From Okibacterium sp. HSC-33S16 (lineage in GTDB: Bacteria; Actinomycetota; Actinomycetes; Actinomycetales; Microbacteriaceae), in the NCBI RefSeq assembly GCF_024171565.1, contig NZ_JALJZZ010000004.1:1-64000 (forward strand): a stretch of DNA of 64,000 nt. Direction: 5' to 3'. This document shows, piece by piece, positions 25,862 through 35,423 of this stretch (its first letter is position 1; the number at the start of each line of letters is the position of its first letter). The translations under genes and the position numbers were made by a program. The notes beneath the pieces were generated by a model that was given only the letters and a program-made list of their open reading frames with translations, did no database searches and was not told where the DNA came from.

Positions 25862-27394
25862 ATGGCTGGAACGACCATCCTCAAGATGAACGACATCAGC
25901 AAGGACTTCAGCGGGGTCAAAGCACTCGATGGCGTATCCATCGAGGTTCGACGCGGTGAGGTTCACGCGATCTGCGGTGAGAACGGAGCGGGCAAGTCCA
26001 CGCTCATGAAGGTGCTGTCCGGGGTCTACCCGGCGGGCAGCTTCGACGGAGATATCGAGTTCGAGGGCAAGAAGGTTGCCTACCGAACCATCAACGACAG
26101 TGAAGCCGACGGCATCGTCATCATTCACCAGGAGTTGGCTCTCAGCCCCTACCTGTCGATCGCCGAAAACATCTTCCTCGGCAACGAGAACCAAAAGAGG
26201 GGAGTCATCGACTGGAACAAGACCAATCGTGAGGCCGCCCTTCTCATCGCCCGAGTGGGCCTCAGTGAGAACCCAGCCACGAAGATCCTCGAACTCGGCG
26301 TTGGTAAGCAGCAACTGGTCGAGATCGCCAAGGCGCTCTCCAAACAGGTCAAGCTCCTCATCCTCGACGAGCCCACTGCGGCGCTCAACGATGAAGACAG
26401 CGCCCACCTGCTGAGCCTGATCGAACAATTGCGCGGCCAGGGCATCACCTGCATCATCATCTCCCACAAACTCAAGGAGATTAAGCGCATCGCAGACACG
26501 GTCACCGTCATCCGCGATGGCAAGACCATCGAAACCATCGATATGGCGGGACCGGATGCCACGGAGTCACGAATCATTCGATCGATGGTTGGGCGTGACC
26601 TCAATAATCTTTTCCCCCCGCGCGACCCAAAGATCGGCGAGGAAGTGCTTCGCGTCGAAAACTGGACGGTGTTCCATCCCGTCGATACCGCCCGCAAGGT
26701 GGTCGACGACGCGTCCTTCACCGTGCGCGCCGGCGAAATCGTCGGCTTCGCCGGGCTGATGGGCGCCGGTCGCACCGAGCTCGCGATGAGCCTCTTCGGT
26801 CGGTCGTACGGCACCAACATCTCGGGCACCGTCTATAAGAACGGTCAGGAAATCCAGATGCGCACTGTCGACGAGGCGATCCGCAACGGGTTCGCCTACG
26901 CGACCGAAGACCGCAAGCGCTACGGGCTCAACCTCATCGGGGACATCACCCAGAACGTGTCTGCCGCCGCGCTCGGCAAACTGGCCCAGCTCGGCGTCAT
27001 CGACCGCAATCGCGAGTACAAGGTCGCCGACTCCTACCGCTCCAAGATGAACATTAAGGCGCCAAGCGTCTCGTCGATCACCGGCAAACTCTCCGGCGGC
27101 AACCAGCAAAAGGTCGTGCTCTCGAAGTGGATCTTCACCGGTCCGGACGTGCTCATCCTCGATGAGCCCACGCGTGGCATCGACGTCGGCGCCAAGTACG
27201 AGATCTACGGCATCATCAACGAGCTCGCCGCCCAGGGCAAAGCCGTCGTGGTGATTTCGTCCGAACTGCCCGAACTGCTCGGACTCGCCGACAGGATCTA
27301 CGCCATCTCCGAAGGCAAACTCACGGGAGAGGTGTCCCGCGAGGACGCATCCCAGGAAACACTGATGCACTACATGACCGCGGGAAAGGACTGA
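25862..27394 (+). CDS. mmsA: Multiple-monosaccharide ABC transporter ATP-binding protein (MmsA/GguA)
   Basis: A 510-aa protein with two tandem ABC domains, as in CUT2 systems. Domain 1: Walker [10 protein letters not shown] at 39-47, Walker [12 protein letters not shown]; its signature is degenerate (LGVGKQQ). Domain 2: degenerate Walker A (GLMGAGRTE), a canonical LSGGNQQK signature, then [14 protein letters not shown]. It energises sugar uptake at the membrane. An AGGAGG site precedes the ATG; six bases separate its stop from the permease start. Confidence 0.92.
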   Translation: MAGTTILKMNDISKDFSGVKALDGVSIEVRRGEVHAICGENGAGKSTLMKVLSGVYPAGSFDGDIEFEGKKVAYRTINDSEADGIVIIHQELALSPYLSIAENIFLGNENQKRGVIDWNKTNREAALLIARVGLSENPATKILELGVGKQQLVEIAKALSKQVKLLILDEPTAALNDEDSAHLLSLIEQLRGQGITCIIISHKLKEIKRIADTVTVIRDGKTIETIDMAGPDATESRIIRSMVGRDLNNLFPPRDPKIGEEVLRVENWTVFHPVDTARKVVDDASFTVRAGEIVGFAGLMGAGRTELAMSLFGRSYGTNISGTVYKNGQEIQMRTVDEAIRNGFAYATEDRKRYGLNLIGDITQNVSAAALGKLAQLGVIDRNREYKVADSYRSKMNIKAPSVSSITGKLSGGNQQKVVLSKWIFTGPDVLILDEPTRGIDVGAKYEIYGIINELAAQGKAVVVISSELPELLGLADRIYAISEGKLTGEVSREDASQETLMHYMTAGKD

Positions 27395-27399
27395 GCCCG

Positions 27400-28605
27400 A
27401 TGAGTACCACCACCACACCCACCCCTGCACCGACAAAACGCAGGATCCCCAAACTGTCTGTAAACCTGCGCCAGTACGGAATTCTCGCGGCGTTGGCCAT
27501 CATCGTCATCCTGTTCCAGGTCATGACCGACGGGCGCCTCCTGCTGCCGGGTAACGTCAACAACCTGATCCAGCAGAACGCCTACGTTCTCATCCTCGCC
27601 ATCGGCATGGTCATCGTCATCATCGCCGGACACATCGACCTTTCGGTCGGTTCCGTGGTGGCCATGGTCGGCGCGGTCGCCGCGATCAGTATGAACACCT
27701 GGGGGCTGCCCTGGTGGGCGGCCGTCGTTCTCTCACTCGTCGTCGGTGCAGTCGTCGGCGCCTGGCAGGGATTCTGGGTCGCCTTCGTCGGCATACCGGC
27801 ATTCATCGTCACCCTCGCGGGCATGCTCATCTTCCGCGGCCTCACCCTCGTCCTGCTCACCGGTGGAACGATCTCCGGCCTGCCGCGCGAGTTCCTCGCC
27901 ATCGGTGGCGGCTGGCTTCCCGCCTTCCTCGGCGAGGTCGCCGGACGCGATGTCCTCACCCTCGTCCTGGGTCTCCTGACCGCAGCGGCCCTCATCCTGC
28001 AGCAGCTCCGCAGCCGTGCCGTGCTCAAGAAGCTCGAACTGCCTCGTGAACCGCTCGTGTCGATGTGGGTGAAGAACGGTATTGCCGCTGTGGCCATCCT
28101 CTGGTTCGCCTGGCTGCTCTCCGACTACAGCGGAACGCCGATCATCCTCATCATCCTGGCCGTGCTCATCCTGCTCTACACCTTTGTGCTCAACCGCACG
28201 GTGTTCGGCCGTCACGTCTACGCGATGGGTGGCAACCTGTTTGCTGCCGTCATGAGCGGTGTGAAGACGAAGTGGATCAACTTCTTCATCTTCGTCAACA
28301 TGGGCGTCCTCGCCGGCCTCGCCGGTGTCGTCTCCACAGCCCGTGCGGGCGGCGCCGTCGCTTCGGCCGGTCAAAACTACGAGCTCGACGCAATTGCCGC
28401 CGTCTTCATCGGTGGGGCCGCCGTTCAGGGTGGCGTTGGTACCGTGGTCGGGGCCGTGATCGGTGGTCTCGTCATGGGTGTGCTCAACATGGGTCTCTCG
28501 ATCCTGTCGGTGGACGCCGCCTGGCAGCAGACAATTAAGGGGCTCGTTCTCCTGCTCGCCGTCGCGTTCGACATCTTCAATAAGCGGCGTTCGGGCGGCA
28601 ACTAG
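27400..28605 (+). CDS. mmsB: Multiple-monosaccharide ABC transporter permease (MmsB/GguB)
   Basis: A 401-aa CUT2 permease with about ten hydrophobic segments. GHIDLSVGSVVAMVGA is the family hallmark, and YELDAIAAVFIGGAAVQGGVGT a second conserved block. It forms the channel with MmsA and the ChvE-like binding protein. The 48-base gap to the ROK regulator suggests co-transcription. Confidence 0.92.
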   Translation: MSTTTTPTPAPTKRRIPKLSVNLRQYGILAALAIIVILFQVMTDGRLLLPGNVNNLIQQNAYVLILAIGMVIVIIAGHIDLSVGSVVAMVGAVAAISMNTWGLPWWAAVVLSLVVGAVVGAWQGFWVAFVGIPAFIVTLAGMLIFRGLTLVLLTGGTISGLPREFLAIGGGWLPAFLGEVAGRDVLTLVLGLLTAAALILQQLRSRAVLKKLELPREPLVSMWVKNGIAAVAILWFAWLLSDYSGTPIILIILAVLILLYTFVLNRTVFGRHVYAMGGNLFAAVMSGVKTKWINFFIFVNMGVLAGLAGVVSTARAGGAVASAGQNYELDAIAAVFIGGAAVQGGVGTVVGAVIGGLVMGVLNMGLSILSVDAAWQQTIKGLVLLLAVAFDIFNKRRSGGN

Positions 28606-28653
28606 TCGATTCGAAACGTCGAGCCGGCACAACGACATACCGAGGGGTGGTGA

Positions 28654-29889
28654 GTGGTGATGAGTATCGCGCCACCAACCCTCGGTATTCGCGGCGGCAC
28701 CTCAAACGACCAGCTTCGGCGCTACAACCTGTCGATGGTCATGACGATGCTCCACCACGCGGGAGGTTGCTCCCGCGCTGAACTCACGCGGCGCACCGGC
28801 CTCAACCGATCGACGATCGCCGCACTGGTGGCCGAACTCAGTGAACTCGGCATGGTCTACGAGGGCGAACCGGAGAGCGCTGTCGGTCGAGTGGGGCGAC
28901 CGAGCCTGCAGGTCTTTCCGAACCCCGGAATCGCCGCGATCTCCGTCAACCCCGACATCGACGCCATCACGGTCGGGCTGGTCGGGCTGGGGGGCGAGGT
29001 GATTCGTCGCATCCGCTTCGATACTGCTCGCGTGCCGACTGTGCACGAAACGGTTAACGCCGTTAAGGCCATCGTCGATGGCATGCGCGGCGAGATCGAC
29101 AAGAGCTACCGGATCGCGGGCGTCGGTGTCGCCGTTCCGGGCCTGGTCAATGCGTCAGACGGGCGCGTGCTCGTGGCCCCGCACTTGGGCTGGCGCGACG
29201 CTGGGCTCGCCAGCGCACTTCAGAAAGCGCTCGGATATACCGTCTACGCCGGTAACGACGCGAGTCTCGGCGCGATTGCCGAGAGCCTATTCGGCGTGGC
29301 GCAGGACATCGACGACCTCGTCTACCTCAACGGCAGCGCGTCGGGCATCGGCGGTGGCCTGATCATCGGCGGCGCCCCGTTGCGCGGCACGAGCGGCTAC
29401 GCGGGCGAACTCGGTCATACCCTCGTCAACAGTGTTGGCTCGCGCTGCCACTGTGGGCGCATCGGATGCCTCGAAACCGAAGTCAGCCTGGCGCGCCTGC
29501 TGGCAGTGCTCGGTTTGCCCCGCGCTGACCAGGATGAACTCGACATTGCGCTCGGCGTCTCACGTGACCCGGCCGTCATGGCCGAGGTGCGCCGACAGAT
29601 CGACCTGCTCAGTGAGGCGATCTCGAATTTCGTGAACATGTTCGACCCCGAGATGGTGATCCTCGGCGGGTTCCTCGGCTCGCTACTGTCCGTGGGCCGG
29701 GAGCGTCTCGCCGACGCCGTGAGCGTTCGCTCGATGTCGAGTGTCGGCCACACCGTGGTGATTGAACGAACTAGCCTCGGCTCCCGCCTGCTCATGGTCG
29801 GCGCGGCCGAACTCGCATTCGCAGGGCTGCTCGACGACCCGGCCGGCTTCGTACGGACCCGGGCCGCCGCCCGCAGCCACCGCTCCTGA
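28654..29889 (+). CDS. ROK family transcriptional regulator, XylR-like
   Basis: A 411-aa ROK repressor. The winged helix-turn-helix is CSRAELTRRTGLNRSTIAALVAEL-like at about 40-65. The ROK fold follows, with VGVAVPGLV, GNDASLGAIAE, and GIGGGLIIGG. The zinc motif CHCGRIGCLE is intact. Placed at the end of the xylose transporter operon and opposite xylAB, it is the best candidate to bind the two TTTGTTG-N6-AGAACATAT sites. Start choice: GTG at 28654 six bases after GAGGGG; an ATG at 28660 is possible. Confidence 0.82.
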   Translation: MVMSIAPPTLGIRGGTSNDQLRRYNLSMVMTMLHHAGGCSRAELTRRTGLNRSTIAALVAELSELGMVYEGEPESAVGRVGRPSLQVFPNPGIAAISVNPDIDAITVGLVGLGGEVIRRIRFDTARVPTVHETVNAVKAIVDGMRGEIDKSYRIAGVGVAVPGLVNASDGRVLVAPHLGWRDAGLASALQKALGYTVYAGNDASLGAIAESLFGVAQDIDDLVYLNGSASGIGGGLIIGGAPLRGTSGYAGELGHTLVNSVGSRCHCGRIGCLETEVSLARLLAVLGLPRADQDELDIALGVSRDPAVMAEVRRQIDLLSEAISNFVNMFDPEMVILGGFLGSLLSVGRERLADAVSVRSMSSVGHTVVIERTSLGSRLLMVGAAELAFAGLLDDPAGFVRTRAAARSHRS

Positions 29890-29892
29890 GGG

Positions 29893-30861
29893 TTAGGCGG
29901 CGACCACCGAGCGGAAGAACGCGAGCGCCCGCTGCAGGTCGATGACCCCGCCACCTTCGTGCCCGTTGAACTGCCACAGCGACATCGAGCGCTCGCCGCC
30001 ATAGACGTTGTACGCACCGTGGATGGTCGACGGTGGACAGGTGGCGTCCATCAGGCTGGCCGAGAACAAAGCGGGCGCGGTCGCGCGCTTGGCAAAGTTC
30101 ACACCGTCAAAGTACGGGAGTACCTCGGCAACTGTGCCGACCTTGTGCCGGTGAACGGCCAGGAAATCGCGGATCTCCTTGTACGGATAGGAATCGGTCA
30201 TGACCGTCGCCCGCGGAAAGTCACAGAGGAACGGCACGCAGGGCGCGACAGCCGCGAGCCCGGGAACCAGTCCAGCGACCGCGAGCGCGATGCCGCCGCC
30301 CTGGCTGATGCCAAACACCGACACCCGCGATTCGTCGACCTGGGGCAGCTCCCGCACGGTTTCGACGGCCCGAACGGCGTCGGTGAACAGGCGCCGGTAG
30401 TAATAGGTCTCCCGGCTCTCGATGCCCCGCGTCATCACGCCCGGATACTGCGGGCCACCGCTGCCATCGGCGTCGGCGGTGTCACCCATTGACCAACTGC
30501 TTCCCTGGCCGCGCGTGTCCATCTGAAAGTGCGCGAACCCCGACGATGCGAAGAGAAGATTGTCGAGGAAGTGGCCCCGCCCACCGCCGTACCCGACGAA
30601 TTCGACGATCGCCGGCAGTGCAGCCGTCGCGCCCTTGGGCATCCGCAGCCACGCTTCCACGGGCTGACCGCCCCATCCCGAGAACGTGACGTCGAAAACA
30701 TCGATCGTCGTCAGTCCCGAATCCACCGGTTCAATCCGAACAGCGGATGCCTCAGCGCGCGCCGTCGATAACGTTGCGTCCCAAAAATCATCGAAGTCGG
30801 TCGGATCGACCTGGCTACTGCGGTAATCGGGGAGCTCGGACTCGGGCATATCGACGTACAT
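29893..30861 (-). CDS. Acetylxylan esterase (CE7), second copy
   Basis: A 322-aa CE7 esterase. RGQG is at 117-120, Ser186 lies in GISQGG, and the His is in NGHEGGG; YYYRRLFTDAVRAVE matches the other copy at 11732. The two proteins are clearly homologous but not near-identical, so this looks like an old duplication or separate acquisition. No signal peptide is present. GAGAGG lies just upstream; an ATG at 30864 is also possible. It is divergent from the LacI gene of the GH42/GH31 operon, suggesting it deacetylates the oligosaccharide that operon imports. Confidence 0.85.
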   Translation of the reverse strand: MYVDMPESELPDYRSSQVDPTDFDDFWDATLSTARAEASAVRIEPVDSGLTTIDVFDVTFSGWGGQPVEAWLRMPKGATAALPAIVEFVGYGGGRGHFLDNLLFASSGFAHFQMDTRGQGSSWSMGDTADADGSGGPQYPGVMTRGIESRETYYYRRLFTDAVRAVETVRELPQVDESRVSVFGISQGGGIALAVAGLVPGLAAVAPCVPFLCDFPRATVMTDSYPYKEIRDFLAVHRHKVGTVAEVLPYFDGVNFAKRATAPALFSASLMDATCPPSTIHGAYNVYGGERSMSLWQFNGHEGGGVIDLQRALAFFRSVVAA

Positions 30862-30974
30862 CATTGGACCTCTCGAAGTGGCGGAAACCGGATCAAGACT
30901 AGCGACCTCGCGTGGGTGCCGAGGGGCGAACACGCACGAGAGAAACGGATTTGTGGCTGAAAACCACATATCTC

Positions 30975-31031
30975 TTGCGCACGGGAACAGATCGACTTAG
31001 GCTGTCCGACGAGGCAATCGAAACGTTTCGC
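30975..31031 (+). promoter_or_regulatory. Promoter and operator of the LacI gene at 31076
   Basis: TTGCGC (30975-30980), 17 bases, TAGGCT (30998-31003). Downstream, CGAAACGTTTCG (31019-31030) is a perfect palindrome placed to block early transcription, consistent with autoregulation. The same palindrome recurs at 32126-32137. Confidence 0.6.
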
Positions 31032-31075
31032 CTCGCGTCTCAAGAAGATCAACCCACCAGACAATGGAGTCCCGC

Positions 31076-32086
31076 ATGGCCACCATTCACGACGTCGCTC
31101 GTGTCGCCGGTGTGTCCATTTCCACGGTCTCCTACGCACTCAGCGGGAAGCGTTCAATCGCTGATTCCACCCGCCAACGCATCGACGACGCCGTGCAGCA
31201 GCTCGGTTACCTACCGAACGCCGGCGCGCGGATGCTCAAAGGCACCCGCACAAACATCCTCGCGGTGAGCGCTCCGCTCCACGCGGGCACCTACGCTCCA
31301 GCCCATATGACGTTCGTTCTGTCGGTCGCCACCGCGGCACGGGAGTACGACTACGACGTCCTCCTCCTTACCCAGGACGAGGCAACCAGCGGAATCAGTC
31401 GCGTCGCGCAAAGCTCGCTGGTCGACGGCATCATCCTGCTCGACGTGTCGAATGAGGACCCGCGCACCGATCTCGTTCGCAGGCTCGGCCTGCCCGCAAC
31501 GGTCGTCGGCGTGCCTGCCGAAACTGATGGTCTCACCTGCGTTGACCTCGACTTCGAGCGAGCTGCCGAGATGTGCGTTGAGCGCTTGGTCGACCTCGGC
31601 CACACCGATATTGGCCTGCTGGGCCAGGCCCCGCTCGTTTACAAGCGGGGGTCAAACTTCCCGCCGCGCTTCCGCAGCGCCTTCGCGCAGATGGGAGCAC
31701 GGCTCGGCGCCCACACCACCTTCGCGCCGACCGACGAGGACTCCGCGAGCGTCGTGGCGGCGTTCGACAGGATCAGTGCGGCGCTTCCGGAGATGACCGC
31801 GCTCGTCATGCATTGCAACGAACCGGTGCAGTCGATGGTGCTGGAGATCCTGCGGCAACGCGGAATCCGGGTGCCTGAAGACCTCTCCATCATTTCGGCC
31901 TGTTCCACCTTTGATACCGACCACCTCAACCCGCCCCTCGACGTCATCCCGCTTCCCGCTGACAAGTCATGCACGCGCGCGATTGCGCTCACCATGGAGC
32001 AGCTCGCAGGTAACGTCGACCCGCACGTCGAGCTCATCGAGCCGACATACGTCGAGCTGGGCTCGACGTCCTCCGTAACCCACTAG
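31076..32086 (+). CDS. LacI family transcriptional regulator
   Basis: A 336-aa repressor. Helix-turn-helix: TIHDVARVAGVSISTVSYALSG at residues 3-24. The effector domain follows (ILAVSAPLHAGTYAPAHM onward). The ATG at 31076 has GGAG seven bases upstream, while the ATG at 31064 does not have a well-placed site. It directly precedes the sugar transporter/GH42/GH31 operon, and both promoters carry the same palindrome, so it should be a local, autoregulated repressor induced by an oligosaccharide. Confidence 0.87.
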   Translation: MATIHDVARVAGVSISTVSYALSGKRSIADSTRQRIDDAVQQLGYLPNAGARMLKGTRTNILAVSAPLHAGTYAPAHMTFVLSVATAAREYDYDVLLLTQDEATSGISRVAQSSLVDGIILLDVSNEDPRTDLVRRLGLPATVVGVPAETDGLTCVDLDFERAAEMCVERLVDLGHTDIGLLGQAPLVYKRGSNFPPRFRSAFAQMGARLGAHTTFAPTDEDSASVVAAFDRISAALPEMTALVMHCNEPVQSMVLEILRQRGIRVPEDLSIISACSTFDTDHLNPPLDVIPLPADKSCTRAIALTMEQLAGNVDPHVELIEPTYVELGSTSSVTH

Positions 32087-32124
32087 CCCCACCGATCACC
32101 GTGACAAGACCATTTTCCGCATAA

Positions 32125-32138
32125 TCGAAACGTTTCGA
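32125..32138. promoter_or_regulatory. LacI operator of the transporter/GH42/GH31 operon
   Basis: TCGAAACGTTTCGA is a perfect 14-base palindrome, 60 bases upstream of the binding-protein GTG. It shares AATCGAAACGTTTCG with the site at 31016-31030. Confidence 0.75.
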
Positions 32139-32198
32139 CGATTTCGCTAAACCTGTATCACCCCGCGGATTCGTCCGCCCTACAAGGAGGTAGTACCC

Positions 32199-33494
32199 GT
32201 GAGAATCAAGAAGAAGTATCTGGGTGGCGTCGCAGCCCTCGGAATGAGCGCCCTGTTGCTGAGCGGTTGCTCGTCGAGCGGCTCCGAATCGGACTCGAAC
32301 ACCCTCAAGCTCTGGCACTTCGAAAGCGAAACCAGCGCGATGGGCATCGCGTGGGACGAAGCCATCAAGATCTTCGAGGAGGAGACCGGAGCCACTGTGG
32401 AGTTCGAGGCCAAGAGCTTCGAACAGATCCGCTCGACCGCCAGCCAGGTGCTGAACTCCAACGAGGCGCCCGACCTGCTCGAATACAACAAGGGAAACGC
32501 CACAGCAGGGCTGCTCGCCAGCCAGGGCCTCCTCGCTCCGCTCGACGACGCGGTGGAGGAGTTCGGCTGGGATGACAAGCTGGCGCCGTCGCTGCAGACC
32601 ACGGCCAGGTACGACGAAGACGGCATCATGGGATCCGGCTCCTGGTACGGCGTCCCGAACTACGGCGAGTTCGTCGAGGTGTACTACAACAAGGACATGT
32701 TCGCGGCGAACGGACTCGAGGTCCCGACCACGGTTGCCGAACTCGAGACGGTCATGCAGTCCTTCGTCGACAAGGGCATCACCCCCCTGGCTGAGGCTGC
32801 TGCCGAGTACCCCCTTGGTCAGCTCTGGTACCAGCTGGCCTTGACCCAGGCAGACCGATCCTGGATCGACGACTACCAGCTGTACACGGGTGACATCGAC
32901 TGGCAGGGCCCAGAGATCTCCTACGCCACCGAGACCCTCGCCGACTGGACTGAATCCGGATACATCTCGAAGGACTCAACGGGGCTGAAAGCAGAGGACG
33001 CAGGAACCGCCTTCATCAACGGAACGTACCCGATCTTCTTCTCGGGCAGCTGGTGGCACAACCGCTTCACGACCGAAGCGAGCGGTTTCGAGTGGGGAAC
33101 GTTCCTCTTCCCTGAGGCGGAGTTCTCGCCGGGATCCGCAGGCAACATGTGGGCCGTTCCGGAGAACGCCACGAACAAGGAACTCGCCTATGAGTTCATC
33201 GACATCACGATGCGTCCGGAGATCCAGGCGCTCATCGGAAACAACGGCGGAATCCCCGTCGCGGCCGATACCGCAGACATCACCGACCCGAAGAGCCAGG
33301 AGCTCATCGGCAACTTCAACACGCTGACCGAGCAGGACGGTATCGCCTTCTACCCTGATTGGCCCACCGCAACGTTCTACGACGAATTGAACGCCGCTCT
33401 TCAGGAGCTCGTCAACGGTTCCAAGTCCGCCACGGAGGTTCAGACCCAGCTTGGCGAGGACTACCAGTCGGGCGTCGACGACATCGTCGGCTAA
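32199..33494 (+). CDS. Carbohydrate ABC transporter substrate-binding lipoprotein (CUT1)
   Basis: A 431-aa family 1 binding protein with lipobox Cys24 (LLLSGC). LKLWHFESETSAMGIAW, NSNEAPDLLEYNKGN and GSWWHNRF are MalE-like segments. The GTG start is preceded by a perfect AAGGAGGTAG site, implying high expression. A 12-base-pair hairpin after the stop probably reduces read-through into the permease genes. Context (GH42 and GH31) suggests a xyloglucan-type oligosaccharide as ligand. Confidence 0.88.
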   Translation: MRIKKKYLGGVAALGMSALLLSGCSSSGSESDSNTLKLWHFESETSAMGIAWDEAIKIFEEETGATVEFEAKSFEQIRSTASQVLNSNEAPDLLEYNKGNATAGLLASQGLLAPLDDAVEEFGWDDKLAPSLQTTARYDEDGIMGSGSWYGVPNYGEFVEVYYNKDMFAANGLEVPTTVAELETVMQSFVDKGITPLAEAAAEYPLGQLWYQLALTQADRSWIDDYQLYTGDIDWQGPEISYATETLADWTESGYISKDSTGLKAEDAGTAFINGTYPIFFSGSWWHNRFTTEASGFEWGTFLFPEAEFSPGSAGNMWAVPENATNKELAYEFIDITMRPEIQALIGNNGGIPVAADTADITDPKSQELIGNFNTLTEQDGIAFYPDWPTATFYDELNAALQELVNGSKSATEVQTQLGEDYQSGVDDIVG

Positions 33495-33506
33495 CAGCAG
33501 GCACCC

Positions 33507-33536
33507 AGCGGGGGCCGGCCGATTCCGGCCCCCGCT
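33507..33536 (+). terminator. Intercistronic hairpin after the binding-protein gene
   Basis: AGCGGGGGCCGG (33507-33518) pairs perfectly with CCGGCCCCCGCT (33525-33536), loop of six. Only weak T content follows. It sits between the binding protein and the first permease, as at 25782-25812, and should give partial termination or protect the upstream mRNA. Confidence 0.75.
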
Positions 33537-33561
33537 CATATCCCGCACGAAAGGACCCAGC

Positions 33562-34527
33562 ATGGCGACAGCACTTCCCGCTGCCCCCGCACGTGCACGA
33601 CAGAAACGACCGGCTCAGAGCCTGATCCCCGGAAGCAGATCGACAGCCTTTTGGCCGTACCTGATTCCCGGCCTGGCGCTCCTGACGGTGATTATCCTGG
33701 TGCCACTGGTCTGGAACATTTACCTGACCTTCACCTCATACCGCGGCATCCGTCCACCCGAGTGGATCGGTCTGGACAACTGGGTGAAGCTCGCGGGGGA
33801 CCAGACGTTTTGGACCTCGTTTGGCAACTCGGTCGCCATGATCCTGGCCATGGTGATCGTTCCGACCCTGCTCGGACTTGTTCTCGCCGCCATGCTGTTC
33901 GACCTCATCGGCAAGAAGTTCGGCGGTAAGCTCGCAAGCTTCCTCCGAGCAACCTATTACCTTCCCCAGATCCTGCCCGCGGTGATCGCGGCCATCGTGA
34001 TCGGCTGGATCCTGCGTCCGCAGAACGGTGCACTCAACCAGATCCTTGAGGGCATCGGCCTCGGCGGACTCGCTCACAACTGGCTCGGCAGCCCTGACAC
34101 CGCCCTGCCCAGCATCATGGTCATCATGATCTGGGTTCAGCTCGGCTACCCGATCGTCATCTTCATGGCCGCGCTCCAGAGAGTCGATCCGGAGCTCTAT
34201 GAAGCGGCAGAGCTGGACGGTGCTAACTGGTTCCAGCGATTCCGTGCCATCACCGTCGGCATCATCCGACCAGAAATCTTTGTGGTCACCCTGACCTGCA
34301 CCATCGCGGCGCTCAAGGTCTTCGGGCCCATTTACGCCCTTACCGGTGGTGGCCCCGGAACGTCGACCATCGTGCCCGCGTACTACGCATACAGCGAGTT
34401 TTTCCAGTCGCAGCAGGTCGGATACGGCGCGACGATCGCCACGGCACTCACCATTGTCATCGCCGCCGTCTCGATCGTCTTCGTGATCGCGCAGTCGCGG
34501 CTCGAGCGTAAAGATGAGGAACGCTGA
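33562..34527 (+). CDS. Carbohydrate ABC transporter permease (CUT1, MalF type)
   Basis: A 321-aa permease with a basic N-terminus (PARARQKRP) and six hydrophobic segments. The EAA loop is PELYEAAELDGANWFQRF. AAAGGA precedes the ATG at 33562. Its stop and the next start share one base (TGATG). Confidence 0.88.
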   Translation: MATALPAAPARARQKRPAQSLIPGSRSTAFWPYLIPGLALLTVIILVPLVWNIYLTFTSYRGIRPPEWIGLDNWVKLAGDQTFWTSFGNSVAMILAMVIVPTLLGLVLAAMLFDLIGKKFGGKLASFLRATYYLPQILPAVIAAIVIGWILRPQNGALNQILEGIGLGGLAHNWLGSPDTALPSIMVIMIWVQLGYPIVIFMAALQRVDPELYEAAELDGANWFQRFRAITVGIIRPEIFVVTLTCTIAALKVFGPIYALTGGGPGTSTIVPAYYAYSEFFQSQQVGYGATIATALTIVIAAVSIVFVIAQSRLERKDEER

Positions 34528-35423
34528 TGTCGACAACCCTGACACCGCAGCAAACCGTTCTCCCGCCGAAGAATGTCACTAAACCGCGGGGCGGAATGAA
34601 GAAAAAGACGGCGGGCGACTGGGCCATCCTGGCCGTGGCCATCCTGCTTGGACTGCTCATCGCGGTCCCGTTCTTCCTCATCCTCATCAACTCGTTCAAG
34701 TCGCCGACTGACTACAACCAGTCGGGTCCGTTGTCGCTCCCCACCGAGCTCTACGTCGATGGCATCGTCAACTTTTGGGAGCGGGTGAACTTCCCGGAGA
34801 AGTTGTGGAACAGCTTCTTCATTTCCTCGGTCGTTGCGGTACTTGCCGTTGGCATCTCGATGCTGAACGCGTTCGCGCTCGGGATCGGACGCGTCAAGGG
34901 ACGGACGTGGATCGTCCTCGTCGTGCTCCTCGCCAACATGCTCCCGCAGGAAGTCCTGCTTTACCCGCTCTACTTCATGTTCAAGTCAGTGGGCCTCTAC
35001 GACAACCAGTGGGCGGTCATCATCATCTTTGTGGTGATCCAGAGTGCATTCGGAACGTACCTTCTGGCATCCGTTTATGGCACGTTCCCGAAAGAAATTC
35101 TCGAGGCTGCCGCGATTGATGGAGCGAACCGGTGGACCATTTTGTGGAGAGTTGTATTCCCGATTTCCCGCCCCACCCTGAGCGTGCTGCTCATTTTCTT
35201 CTTCATCTGGACCTGGAACGAGTTCCTCATTCCGTTGACCTTCTTGGTCTCGAATGCTGCTCAAACCGTGCCGGTGTCCATTGCGGTGTTGCAGGGTGAC
35301 CGGATGATGGACGTCACAACGACAAGTGCGTCAGCCTTGCTCGGACTGTTGCCGACGCTCATCTTCTTCCTGATCTTCCAGCGGACGCTCACGCGGGGAA
35401 TCACGGCGGGAGCGGTGAAGTAA
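34527..35423 (+). CDS. Carbohydrate ABC transporter permease (CUT1, MalG type)
   Basis: A 298-aa permease; EAA loop KEILEAAAIDGANRWTIL. One-base overlaps on both sides (TGATG before, TAATG after) show translational coupling from the transporter into the GH42 gene. It completes the membrane channel of this importer. Confidence 0.88.
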   Translation: MSTTLTPQQTVLPPKNVTKPRGGMKKKTAGDWAILAVAILLGLLIAVPFFLILINSFKSPTDYNQSGPLSLPTELYVDGIVNFWERVNFPEKLWNSFFISSVVAVLAVGISMLNAFALGIGRVKGRTWIVLVVLLANMLPQEVLLYPLYFMFKSVGLYDNQWAVIIIFVVIQSAFGTYLLASVYGTFPKEILEAAAIDGANRWTILWRVVFPISRPTLSVLLIFFFIWTWNEFLIPLTFLVSNAAQTVPVSIAVLQGDRMMDVTTTSASALLGLLPTLIFFLIFQRTLTRGITAGAVK

